Source: Panagrolaimus kolymaensis (taxonomy: Eukaryota; Nematoda; Chromadorea; Rhabditida; Panagrolaimidae). Taken from it: a stretch of 64,000 nt of DNA. The stretch spans positions 1,860,001 to 1,924,000 of the forward strand of contig JAJQJQ010000031.1 in the NCBI GenBank assembly GCA_028622995.1, given 5' to 3'. The translations under genes were made by a program, and so were the position numbers. Below the pieces are notes generated by a model that ran no database searches, had not been told where the DNA came from, and saw only the letters and a program-made list of their open reading frames with translations. Positions 23,217 through 34,473 of this stretch are shown piece by piece (the stretch's first letter is position 1; every line of letters starts with the position of its first letter).

Positions 23217-24472
23217 ATGTATGATATTTTTATTTCGATGCCTCAATTAAAGAGATATGAAATTTCTAGATTTCTCCGCGTAGCGCCTAGTAGTGATAAA
23301 TTTCCAAGGGTTAGTTGATTCCAAATTATTTTTTAAAAGTTCTAAACTCATACTTTTTAGGTTACTTTCTGTGATTATAAGCGTATGGATGATACTTCCG
23401 GCAAATCCATGACTTTTATTGTGCAATGCGCCATTGTAAGCTTTTTTTATTAATTCTTTGCATTTTTGACGATTCATTTTATGAGAAAGTGTAGCTTTTT
23501 TGTCTTGATTTGGCACAAGCGCAAAAGTTTTCTTTTTGTGCCTAAAAAACTTCACACATAGGGTCAATTTGGGTCAAAAATCACGATTTTCAACTCCATT
23601 TAGACGGATGAGATGATTATCTAGAGTTTTGTTCATTTTAGCGTTAGAACCCGTTGTAATTTTTTAAGCTCTATTTCTTGTCAAATTTCTTCTATTATCA
23701 TTTAAAAAAAAATGAGTGTCAATCTAAAACGCATTATTCGGTTACATTAAATTTATGTGTATCCTAAAATTAACATAAATCGCCATGAAACGATGAACCA
23801 AAACCAACCCAGGTAAACTTGACCCCAGAATTGGATTCTCCACATATTTTAATCTATTTTTTGGCCGTAGAATTCGAATTTGATATACGCTTTACGTTTT
23901 GTCAATATTATAAAAAACATTTTTGGTTACGGAAAATTTGCATATTTCATAAATTCCTAACTAAAATATTATCATGACATCGAGGCCCCTGTTCTATGAC
24001 CCAAAAAGCATTGAAAAAAATTCTAGTCCAAAAAATTGTATTTTGAATTTTGTAAATGCAAAAAATAACTTTTGCGTTTATGCCAAACCAAGTTTCACTT
24101 CGTCAAAAAAGTGTTATATATTTTTTACAATTCATTTTTCAGCCGCTTAATCGATACAATGAATTAGTTTATATTTTTTTATGGTTTTGGTTTTTGATCT
24201 TGAGTATTTTAAACCTTTTAAACCTTTTATATTGGTGTTTATTTTGGTTTTCTGGCCAGAAACAATTCATCAAAGCTGTACTTATGTTTGGGGATGTACC
24301 TTTCAAAGATTACCACATCGATGGAATGATGAAAGAAACGCTCTCCATTGATGGAGTAACAGTAATGAAAGTAATTGAATCAAATTTTGGTTCAACCATT
24401 GCTTCAAAATTTGTGGCCAAAGTATTGAGAAAATGGAAGAAAGACTCCATGAAACTTCGTAAAAATGCTTAA
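23217..24472 (+). CDS. Small unknown protein, gene split by a long element-bearing intron
   Basis: Exons 23217-23309, 23361-23435, 24143-24166 and 24260-24472 all join in phase 0 to give 134 aa. The ATG follows a trans-splice-like tttttttag acceptor by 7 bp. The protein starts MYDIFISMPQLKRYEISRFL and ends in a basic helix (VAKVLRKWKKDSMKLRKNA); no signal peptide or known domain is seen. Intron 2 is 707 bp, far above the local norm, and carries an inverted-repeat element. The 24-bp third exon is the least certain part: skipping it also keeps frame. It could be a young or decaying gene, as it starts just after the satellite. Confidence 0.45.
23505..24092. mobile_element. Possible MITE-like inverted-repeat element inside an intron
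   Basis: Imperfect 25-bp inverted repeats at 23505-23529 and 24067-24092 (core TTTGGCA[CT]AA[AG]CGCAAAAGTT, about three mismatches) bound a 588-bp stretch without coding sequence. No clear target-site duplication was found, so this could also be a chance or eroded foldback. Confidence 0.35.
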
Positions 24473-24969
24473 AAAGTGAAATTTTGAGTAATGTTAAAAC
24501 TTTAGCCAATTTCAAAACTCTTTTTTCTTTGTTTATAAATTTTTTTAAATTTAAGTCCATTATAACTATATTAAATAAAGTTTTTTACTTCCTAGTAATT
24601 TTCTTTGAGTGGTAGCGTTCGAAAATCCTTCATGTGAAAAAAGAAAAATAAATAAATGGCATAAATGTAAAAAATGAAAGCAAAATTTATTTTCACGAGA
24701 GTTAGGAATGAAATTATAATAATTTGCATGCTTAATAAAGGCAATAAATGCAGGATCATAAAGAATCTAAAAGATCCAAATAATCCCAAAGATCTAAAAG
24801 ATCAAGCTGACTCAAAAAATTGAAAAGATAACGAACGATTTTAATATTTCCTTTTTTAATCTTTTTTAGTGAAGAGGAATAAGAAGAGGATATTAAGGAA
24901 TATTTATTAAGCGATAGCCACTGGCTAAAACACAGATACAAACTAAATACTAACTAAAACTCTTTCGAT
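24473..24969. other. Intergenic
   Basis: About 500 bp of AT-rich spacer. AGATCTAAAAGATC-like short repeats occur near 24765-24805. No gene. Confidence 0.4.
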
Positions 24970-25629
24970 CATCCTGTAATGCGCGACCATGGGCGCATTG
25001 ATTTGCATAATTTTATTCCAACTTAAAAGTGCATTTCCTTCTTTTACTCGTTCTTTGACTTGTCACTTTGACATGGCAATTAATCTAAAGTTAAAATTCT
25101 AAAGCAGTCAAAAAGCCAAATGCCGATAGCAATTAAATCAATCAAGATCAAACGACTATCGTAGGCTTTGCTGACGATAGACGCAAAAAGATTCTTAAAG
25201 CTGTTTTTATAAGTATGTACAGTTTATTTTAGGAATCTTGACTTGATGAATAATACCGACAGGGCTTGATCATGCTGACAAGTACAAAGGCTAACAGCCA
25301 CAAGGAAGCATGATCTGACGGTAACATCCAAGAATATTCTAGAGTAAAGGCGGAGTTAAACATCCTCGAAAAATATATATAAACCCCAAAGGTGAGGTCA
25401 ACATTATTCTTCTTCATCTCAATCTCAAGAATGACTCGAAGGAAAGTCAAAAGATGGAAAGGCTAACTCGCAAAAGTTAAGCCTAAATTCGTGCTCTCTT
25501 TCATCTCTATTATCTCTCTTTTCTCTCTAATCTTATTGTTAAAAAGAGTTATGAATTATGAATAAATAAATCATATTTTAATAATATCTGAGCCATAACA
25601 AGAACCGTGGGGTTAACCGCTACACATAC
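24970..25629. mobile_element. Probable second solo LTR (650 bp)
   Basis: The unit 24975-25624 opens TGTAATGCGC and closes AACCGCTACA, so its ends are the inverted TGTA...TACA of an LTR. Flanking pentamers CATCC (24970-24974) and CATAC (25625-25629) match at four of five positions, as for an aged target-site duplication. Inside it lies LTR-like order: a promoter-type TATATATAAA at 25374-25383, then AATAAATAAA at 25561-25570 about 190 bp on, then a short U5-like end. Composition is less AT-rich than the flanks. No coding region adjoins it. Confidence 0.6.
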
Positions 25630-25802
25630 ACTATCTATGCCCAAAGTGATATAGCAAAAGCTCTTCATTTTACAATCCAAGTTTCAAAGCCACATAGCTC
25701 GATCAGAACCGTATCCTATTTTTAAAAATATCAACGAAAATGGATGTAAAAATGCATAAACATCCATAAAAATAAGCCACTTTTCGTTTGGAATTTTTTT
25801 TC

Positions 25803-26369
25803 TTATTCAAAATGTATTTTTTTTCAATTTGGTGACTCCTTGTTTGCTTGATACATTTGTTCAAAAAATGTTCATTGTTTGAGGTACTTCCAACGGAGGC
25901 AATCGAAAATCCTTTTTCTAATAAATTTTTAAATAATTAATTATGAATTTAGAAAAGAAAAAAAGTTCAGAAAAAAAAATTTCTAATACAAAATCAGAAA
26001 ATTTGAATTTATTCAAAATCTATTTTTTTTCAATTTGGTGACTCCTTGTTTGCTTGATACATTTGTTCAAAAAATGTTCATTGTTTGAGGTACTTCCAAC
26101 GGAGGCAATCGAAAATCCTTTTTCTAATAAATTTTTAAATAATTAATTATGAATTTAGAAAAGAAAAAAAGTTCAGAAAAAAAAATTTCTAATACAAAAT
26201 CAGAAAATTTGAATTTATTCAAAATCTATTTTTTTTCAATTTGGTGACTCCTTGTTTGCTTGATACATTTGTTCAAAAAATGTTCATTGTTTGAGGTACT
26301 TCCAACGGAGGCAATCGAAAATCCTTTTTCTAATAAATTTTTAAATAATTAATTATGAATTTAGAAAAG
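25803..26369. repeat. 206-bp tandem repeat, block B (about 2.7 copies)
   Basis: The same unit as block A. The landmark CTCCTTGTTTGCTTG occurs at 25836, 26042 and 26248, a constant 206-bp step. Copies are almost identical to each other. The array ends abruptly after GAATTTAGAAAAGG at 26370, about 240 bp before the F-box gene. Confidence 0.93.
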
Positions 26370-26610
26370 GCTTCTTGCCTAGTCTTTTATTAAAAGTGAT
26401 CACAGGCATCTCTTCACACATTTTTTTGCTCTAAACAAATTTTTCGCGCTTGCCTTTAATTTTTGCATTTGGGCTGCTTTTTTTTTATTATTATTGTTGA
26501 AATTTCCATAGCAATTTTGATTTCCCAGTAAAGAGTATATTTATTTTTTTTAATTTGCGATCTCATTCAAGAAATATTTATATAATTTAATTGTTTTCAA
26601 ATTATTAAAA

Positions 26611-28263
26611 ATGGCGAATGGAACTTTGAAACGCAAAAATTCTGAAGATGTTTCACCATTGGTAAATTGTTTTATATATTTTTTATAAATTTCTTTAAAT
26701 CACTTGTTTATTTTTAGAACGCCAAAAAGCCCCACATTCAAGATACAAAAGATGTAAATGAAACTGAGCATGCTAATAATGCAACATCCTTCACCAATCT
26801 TCCAAATGAAATACTTGTAAGTTTCCATTTTTTAAAAGCATCGTTTTATTTAACTTTTTATAGGGTAAAATTACGGATATGCTTTCTATGAAAGACCTAT
26901 TCAAACTTGAACGCGTTAATAAAAGAATGCAACAAATAGCTTTGAACGTTGCATGGCCTAGAAGAAACAACCTTGATTATAACTCAATTAATTATGGCAC
27001 GGAAGATTATAATGAATATTTGATTCACAAGATTTCTGAAAATATGGTAAACAGTTTTCTTTTACTTTAAACGTAATTCAATCAAAATTTTAGGTTGAAT
27101 CTATACTTTCTCGAGCAAATATAAATTATTTTGATGTTTCGGGTTATTCTCATAAAATTACCCATCAAATTTGTTTTCAACTCCATTTGGCCCCACAACT
27201 CATCAAGCTTGATTTAACCTATCTTATTTTAAATACTGATCTCCTGGAAAATATTGCCATCTCATGCCCATTGTTAGAACATGTTTCTTTTAATGGCTGT
27301 AGTAGTGATGACAACCTCGACGATGGTCTAGGATTTTTTTTTAAACGTTGTTCAAATTTAAAATATATGGAACTTCCCGAAAATGAATTTTCTGGTGAAT
27401 GCTTTGCTCATATTTCGACAAAACTCCGATATTTGAATCTATATTTTTGCGATAGCGTCTCTTCAAATGGAATGGAACTTCTTTCAAAGCGAGCAAAAGA
27501 TTTGGAAACTTTAATTATGCACAATTTCAACCCAATAAACGATGTTAATATTTGGCTAAAAGAATTTACAAAATTAAGATTCTTGAAAATTTCAAGCTTG
27601 GAAAAAGAAAATTTACCTTCTTTGAATTTATCCCATTTACAAGAATTGGAAATGCTTTGTTTACGTGAAAATAAATTGGTCACCGCAGAAACTGTGAAAT
27701 CCATAAAGCATTGTACTAAATTAAAAGGATTGGATTTGTATTTTAATAATAGATTTGATGGTAGTTATGCGCTAAAAGAATTAGAAAGCTGCAAAAATTT
27801 AAAGTATTGCGATTTTGGTTATCTAAAAAATTTGAATATCAATCTTGTGGATTTTGTGCAAACTATGAAACTTGAAGTAAGTCTTTTATTCTAAACCTCT
27901 TTTTTATAAATTTCTCCGTTTTAGTATTTAGGTATAAATGAATGTAATGATATTCCAGAAATTGTTTTGAAATCGCTAATTACTGATTGCGATGTGAGTT
28001 TCCTTTTTATTTTTTACAGATGTTAATTATATGATATTTATTTTTAGTCATTAACGCGACTTGAAGCTTGGGGATATTTTAACAATATAGCACTTTCTTC
28101 TGCTCTTTCACAAAAATGTCTTCCAAGATCCGATATTCTCTTATTATCTGTTAAAAATGAAGATCAAAATTTATCATCAAATGAATGGTGTGAAGTAGTA
28201 TCTATGAAATGGCATGGCTTTTTCATAACCCATGCTATTAGAGAAAACAAAACTTCATTATAA
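26611..28263 (+). CDS. F-box protein with leucine-rich repeats
   Basis: F-box proteins bring substrates to SCF (SKP1-cullin) ubiquitin ligases. Exons 26611-26661, 26718-26816, 26864-27046, 27094-27876, 27925-27993 and 28048-28263; 466 aa. A short basic N-terminus is followed by the F-box at about residues 45-85: TNLPNEILGKITDMLSMKDL, then FKLERVNKRMQQIALNVAW. From about residue 145 come FBXL/AMN1-type leucine-rich repeats (LIKLDLTYLIL, LLEHVSFNGC, LRYLNLYFCDSVSSNGMELL, LKGLDLYF, LKYCDFGYL). The layout is that of nematode FBXL proteins, a rapidly turning-over family; the substrate cannot be guessed. Confidence 0.85.
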
Positions 28264-31087
28264 AATAAGAAAAGCAATTCCAATACCCACATTTTTTTAA
28301 TATTATTTTTTGTTTTTTTATTCGTTTCCCTTGTTTGAATTTATTTCCTTTTGTTTCTTTATATAAAATTTTTAAAAAGCCAAAAACACAAAAAATATGT
28401 ATTATGATTTTCTCTAAATTAACTCTGCATTAGCATTTATGTCACATCAAAGACAGCTCTATCATCACATCTGCAAAAGTTGACCTCCAATGCAGCAAAA
28501 ATCGATTTTTCTTTTCTTTTTTATGAACAGCAAAGATGTTATTGAGTTATTAACCGCTGCTGCATTCGCTGAGTTGGTTTATTCATTGGCATTCATTTTT
28601 ATCCTTTTTTTTTATTCATCACTCAAAGAAAAGAAATTGCTGCTGTTGAAAAGTTTTATAATATGTGTGTGGCAGCTGTGTTGCTGCCGTCGCGCAAATG
28701 GTTGTTTTTAGTTTTTAGAGTTTCATTTCGATTTTAAAAGGTATATTGAAATGTTTTGGTATTTTTTGACTTTTTACCTAGGAAGTTACAACTTACTCTT
28801 TTTTTTTTAACTTCAAACTTTCCCCTAAAACAATCGTTTGGCTTTGTCGTTGCGCAAAATTTCATAATCCTTTCAAACTTTGGTTAAACTTTTTAGTTAA
28901 AAATTCATTTTCAAACTCGCGATGGGAACGTTCCCATTCATTTTTTAGGCTATTTACCGCAAAGAAAAAAATCAAGCCATTTCTCGGGTTTCTTCGTTTT
29001 CTTTTCGCTGCCTCACGGAGAGAGTCTTTTATATTTAGTAATGTGGTGCGGGGAAAAAAAGAATGAATGCGCGTGTTCATTTTTTTCTTATTTTTATTTT
29101 TGCCCAAGAAAGGGACAACATGCGAGAGAGTGAAGGAGGAAAACAGTCAATACTTATTTCTTGCAACCACCCAGCCCAGCCCATGCAGCCAGTAAGTTGG
29201 CCAATGTTGAATTGACCAAGCCTTGGATGGATGGATGTTAATGTTGGTGGAGCGCGAGCTGGAATGAGAGAAAGAGAGGAATGTTTTTGTTGTTTGTTGT
29301 CCGAGAGAGCCTTTTTTAGAAAGAGGAGTGGAGTGGATGGTTGCATGCGTGTGCCAGAAAATAAAATAAAAAAGAAGGAAGAAAGAGGAAAGTGTTTTTA
29401 AAAAAAGCGCAAAACGAATGAGAAAGAAATTTTTTTTCTATTTTAATGGCACTCACAGCCAAGTAGCGGCGACATATGAAATTTCTTTTTTTCCTATTTT
29501 CTTATTTTTCCAGTTTATTTTTATCGACAAAATTTAATTTAATTTAATTTGCGCGTTCAAACGTTAATGACATTTTTTATTACCAATCTTTTAGAATTTT
29601 TTTATTTGTTTTTTCAATCAATTTTTTTATTTCTATTTTAATTCTCTTAACTCCTATTCATTCTTTTTCTCGTTTGTTTCTTTAATGGGTTTTAATGTTT
29701 ACTTGCATTTTTTTTAAAATTTTATTCTTTGTCCTCTGTCCTCTTCTTTCTCGTTTTATTTATTTTTTTATTTATCAAATGCAAATAGTTCATTCTTTTT
29801 TTATGTTAACTGACAATCGTCTGCTACTTGCAGCTTAAACAATATTTTTTTCTTTCTTTCATTTTGATTCAATGATTCGTTTTTTTGTTTTGTTTGATCC
29901 TTGCTTGCTTACTTACACATGTGTTTGTCAAAGCCGAAAGCAAAAAAAAAAGAAGAAAAAAAGTTTTTTACACATCTCGCCGACGCCGCTGCTAATCGTC
30001 ATTGTTGCTTTGAACTTTTTTCAAGTGTCGTCATTAAGATGTCAGAAAAAATACTTCATTGAAGAAAACCCGGGAACAGCGGCGGCGATAAGGATCTTAA
30101 ACAATTTTTAAAAACGCCTTTTTTTAAACAAAACAAAAAATGCTCATAAAAATGTTAGAAAAAAAAATATTTTAAAAGCATTCCGTTTATCTTTTCTTCG
30201 TTATTCTTTTTTTCTCTTTGAAAAACAACTTTTTTCCATACATTTTTTGTTTTTGGCGGATTGCCGAAGCCCAAAAAAATAAATAACCTGCCAATCGAAA
30301 AAATTTATATCTATCAAAAAAAATTTTTTTCCTTTCTTTTTTATTTCGCACACCCCAAGAAAAATTGATAGATACATTGGATTCGATTCGATGAGAGAGT
30401 GAGAAATGAAAATGAAACAATATCTATCTGTCTTCTTTGGCAGTTGTCAATAAAATATCTTTTTTTTTTGTTTTTCTATCTGCATATCAAAATCCAATTA
30501 TTGACAGATAAAAAGCGAAGCAACCAACAAAAAAAAATTTTGTTATTTGGAAGCGGTGGTGCTAAATTTTTTGACATGTTTGTACGTATTTTCGCGGATT
30601 TTGCTTTTTTCTTTTTTATCCTTTATTTTTTAAATAAAAAAACACCAGCGAAAAAAGACTAACTATTTTTTATTTTCAGAAATAAAAAAAGAACAGAATT
30701 AAGAAAGAAAAAAGAAAGAAGAAAAGAAATATTTTTTTAAAATAAAAATTAATGATGCGTAAAAAATATTTTTTATGATTGATTTATTATTTGTTTCTTC
30801 TTTAAAAAACAAGATAAGCTTTCAATTCTTTTATTCCTATTACTTCTTTAACCATGAATTTTTGCCATGTTAATACTCTTCTCGTACAGTATGTTTATTT
30901 TAAATTTATTTTAAGCTTAAACTTTGTAAAATTTTTGAAAAAAAAAAGTTTAAAAAGGCGCGACTAAAAAGGTAGCAATTTTTTTTTTAAAGTGTACTTA
31001 TTTTTTTATTTTACTTCTTTTTTAACATTTGACTTTTTCAAAACTAAAAAAGGCTTCTTTTTGCATTTATTTTTTTATGCCATCATC
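28264..31087. other. Long non-coding region upstream of the kinesin-2 gene
   Basis: About 2.8 kb. At 28900-29350 there is a less AT-rich patch with GAGAGAG runs and GCCCAGCCCAGCCCATGCAG-like sequence; its open frames have no conserved look. A weaker X-box-like TTTGCCATGTTAAT lies at 30861-30874. The rest is T-rich and A-rich low complexity. This is probably extended promoter or UTR-intron sequence. Confidence 0.45.
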
Positions 31088-31102
31088 GTCACTATGGGCA
31101 AC
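31088..31102 (+). promoter_or_regulatory. Candidate X-box (RFX/DAF-19 site) of the kinesin-2 gene
   Basis: GTCACTATGGGCAAC lies 168 bp before the kinesin ATG. It fits the RFX half-site pattern RYYNYY-N(1-3)-RRNRAC with a 3-bp spacer and a perfect GGCAAC right half. X-boxes at 60-250 bp upstream drive intraflagellar-transport genes in worms through DAF-19. The canonical worm site has a 2-bp AT spacer, so this match is inexact. Confidence 0.45.
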
Positions 31103-31269
31103 GTTTTTGGTTGAAGCAAGAAAAAATAAAATGTGGGGTTTCAAACATGAAAAAATAACTAAAATAAAAAGCGTTCCTTCAAGTTACTTTTTTTTACTTT
31201 TACAAGAATCTTTTTTTACTTTTGCCCAATTTTTTTAAATTTAAAAAGCAATTATTTTATTTATAGAAA

Positions 31270-34200
31270 ATGACCCAATTAACGACAATTCAAGATGCTG
31301 CTTCTGGTTCTCCAGAAGCTTTATTACGGGCATCCACAACTTCTTCCAATAATAATAATTCTGGCGGAGCAGCAGCTGAGGCAATAAAAGTCATAGTTCG
31401 TTCTCGGCCATTATCCGAGCAAGAAAAGAAAGATGGCCACGATAAAATTGTTTCAATGGATACTCAACGTGGAGTTATAGAAGTTAAAAATCCTAAAGAT
31501 TTTTCAAGTCCACCTAAAAATTTTACATTTGATGCAATTTATGATGAAAAGTGAGTTCCTTATTTTTAAATCTTTTAAGCTTTTTATATAATTTTTTAGT
31601 TCAAAACAAATCGATCTTTATTACGAAACATTTCGAGATTTAGTGGAATCCGTTCTCACAGGCTTTAATGGAACTATATTTGCTTATGGCCAAACAGGCA
31701 CAGGCAAAACTTTTACCATGGAAGGAATTCGAGATGATCCTGAACTTCGAGGCGTCATTCCAAATGCCATCGATCATATTTTTCGCCATATTTCTCAATC
31801 CACCAATCAACAATATTTAGTGAGAGCAAGTTATTTAGAAATATATCAAGAAGAAATTCGAGATTTATTGGATAAAAATGGAAAAAATAAACTTGAACTT
31901 AAAGAAAAGCCCGATGTTGGAGTATATGTTAAAGATTTGACGAGTTTTGTTACAAAATCTGTGGAAGAAATTTTGCATGTTATGCAAGTGGGGAATGCTA
32001 ATCGATCAGTGGGGTAAAATATTATATTAAAAAAAATTATTTATAAAAACTCTAATATTTTTTTTTGTAGAAAAACAAATATGAATGAACACAGCAGTCG
32101 TTCACATGCAATTTTTATGATTACTGTGGAATGCAGTCAGCCTGATATCACTGGAGAAGATCATATTCGGTAAACATCGTTTTTTATACAAAATTTTTGT
32201 TAAAAATGACTAATTTTTCCTTATTTTTTTAGTGTGGGCCGCTTAAACCTTGTTGATTTGGCTGGAAGTGAACGTCAATCAAAGACCGGCTCGCAAGGCG
32301 AAAGATTTAAAGAAGCCACGAAAATTAATTTATCTTTATCAGCTTTGGGTAATGTTATTTCTGCGTTAGTTGATGGCAAAAGTTCTCATATTCCTTATCG
32401 AGATTCAAAGCTTACAAGGTTGCTGCAAGATTCATTGGGAGGAAATTCAAAAACTGTTATGGTTGCAAATATTGGACCTGCGTCATATAATTTTGAAGAA
32501 ACTCTTTCAACTTTGCGTTATGCAAATCGAGCTAAAAATATTAAGAATAAACCCAGAATTAATGAAGATCCCAAGGATGCTTTGTTGAGACAATTTCAAG
32601 ATGAAATAGCTCGATTGAAAGAAATGTTAGAAAAGCGAACTTCTTCAGCTCATCGAAAAAGGAGGCGACCAAATGGAAGCAATGAAAATGAACCAAATAA
32701 TGAAAGCAGCAACAATGGAGCTGGAGAAGAAATGGATGCCGAAGAATATCTTCAAGAACAACAGCGTAAACTTGATGATGAACGAAAAGCTTTAGAACAA
32801 AATAAAGGAATGCGAGAAGAAGAAAAGCAAAGGTTGCTAGAAAATTTGGAAGATCGCCAAAAGCAACTTGTTCGAGAACAAGAAGCTCAAGCCGCAGTGG
32901 CAGCGAAAATTAAATCCATGCAAAGTAAACTTTTAAGTGGTTCCAGAAATTTATTAGACCAAACTAAAGAACAACAAAAATTGCTTCAAGCTAGAAGGAT
33001 TGAACTCGCAGAACAAAAAGTATGTTTGTTTGTGAATTAGCATAAATTATCCTACATTTTTTTTCGAAAAGTGTTTAAAATTTTTTTTATTTTTTTATTT
33101 CTTTGTTTTTAGAGAAGAGAGCGAGAAATTTTACAACAATTAGAAGCTCAAGAAGATAACACAGCTGAAATAAACCAAACTTTTGCAAGTTTACAACAAG
33201 AAGTGGAAGTGAAAACTAAAAAACTCCAAAAATTATTTTCTAAATTACAACAAATTCGCCATGAAATTCAAGATAATTCCGAAACATATTCAAAGGAGAG
33301 GCAACAATTAGAGCAATCAATCGGAGAAATGAATAAAGAATTAAAATTAAAATGGTTAATCGTAGAAAATTTTATTCCTATTTCCATTGTTGAAAAGCTT
33401 CGAGAACGTGCTATTTTTGATGAAAATGAAAGTGTTTGGAGGATATTGAAACCCGGTGAACAACATCAACTTCGTCCAGGCAGTCGAGATACCATTGAAA
33501 AAAATGGTGGAGAACCAACAAAAACAATGATTGATTCTGGCCTTGGTCCAGGAATAAGTGAAGTTTCAACAAGTATCGAAGATGGTAGTGGAGTAACAAA
33601 TAAATTGACACCAATTAAACGCCCTGTAAGATTTATCTTTCTTTTTTTCTTTTTTCTTTGCATCTTTTTTTTTCGTCGAAGAAAAAAGTTATTTATTTTT
33701 AATTATGGTTTGCCCCAATTATTTTTATTTATATTTTTTTATTTTGAAGGTTTCCATGATGGGACTTCGTCGACCTGCGAGCGATTTTGAACGCAATGCG
33801 TTAATGCATTTACGGCAAAGAGGAGTGAGATCTGCATCAGCCCGAGCGAATGCATCTTCGCACAACATATCTCATTCAATCAACAATATTTTAATTGAAT
33901 CATATTCTGCTGACAAAGCATTTGTACCCGATCAAGTTATACGATTTTGTGGTGAAAACGTGATAAATTTTGGTTCATTACAAGCATTTCAAACTAAAGT
34001 AAAAGAAAGTTTTGAAGATATTAGTGATCCAAAAGTTAATTCTGCAACATTGAGAGTAAGTCAAAATTAGGATTTTTTGTTTTAATAAAAATATTTAATA
34101 ATTTTTTTTAGGAAACTGAACAAAAACCAGCAGCTCAAAGTGTTGTAATTGAAGTAACTAAAATACCTGTTTCAAATCGTTCAACATCAAATTTAAGGTT

Positions 34201-34459
34201 TGTTAAAACTAAACTTTTGATTGCTAAAATTTTTTTTAGACGGCTTTCAACAAGTACATCGTCGTCAAAAAACGCCCGCGCCCGCAGCGCACATGGAAGG
34301 GGAACAACAATCACGGGGAGTCCAGCCCCAAGTCAACAAAGTTCGGCAAGCTCCGCTGGACGGAGCACTCCGACTTCATTAAATTCAACAACGACAGCCC
34401 CAATATTTCCGAAAGCACGAGGTTTAGTCACCGGTGCAGGAATGAGAAAAAGATCATAA
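31270..34459 (+). CDS. klp-11: Kinesin-2 motor subunit, KIF3B/KRP95 type
   Basis: A plus-end motor of heterotrimeric kinesin-II, which carries intraflagellar-transport trains along ciliary microtubules with a KIF3A-type partner and KAP. Exons: 31270-31550, 31600-32013, 32071-32169, 32233-33019, 33113-33625, 33750-34055, 34112-34197 and 34240-34459; 901 aa. The motor domain has the P-loop GQTGTGKT (residues 124-131), switch I NEHSSRSH (237-244) and switch II DLAGSE (273-278), then [18 protein letters not shown] at the neck. A charged coiled coil follows. The tail has KIF3B signatures: [18 protein letters not shown] and the terminal RGLV motif, which favour the KLP-11 over the KLP-20 orthologue. 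It is longer than usual (KIF3B is about 750 aa) because of inserts in the tail. The last exon is unusually GC-rich and Ser/Thr/Ala-rich. Confidence 0.94.
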
Positions 34460-34473
34460 CCACTCATCGTCGC

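Noticed and set aside
24592..24941. Hydrophobic minus-strand frames after the small unknown gene
   Set aside because: Leu/Phe/Ile bias comes from A/T tracts and AGATCT-like short repeats; no consistent exon structure.
29077..29346. 89-codon minus-strand frame in a GC-richer patch
   Set aside because: No splice partners, no recognisable domain, and the patch is purine/GAGAGA repeats; more likely regulatory or neutral sequence.
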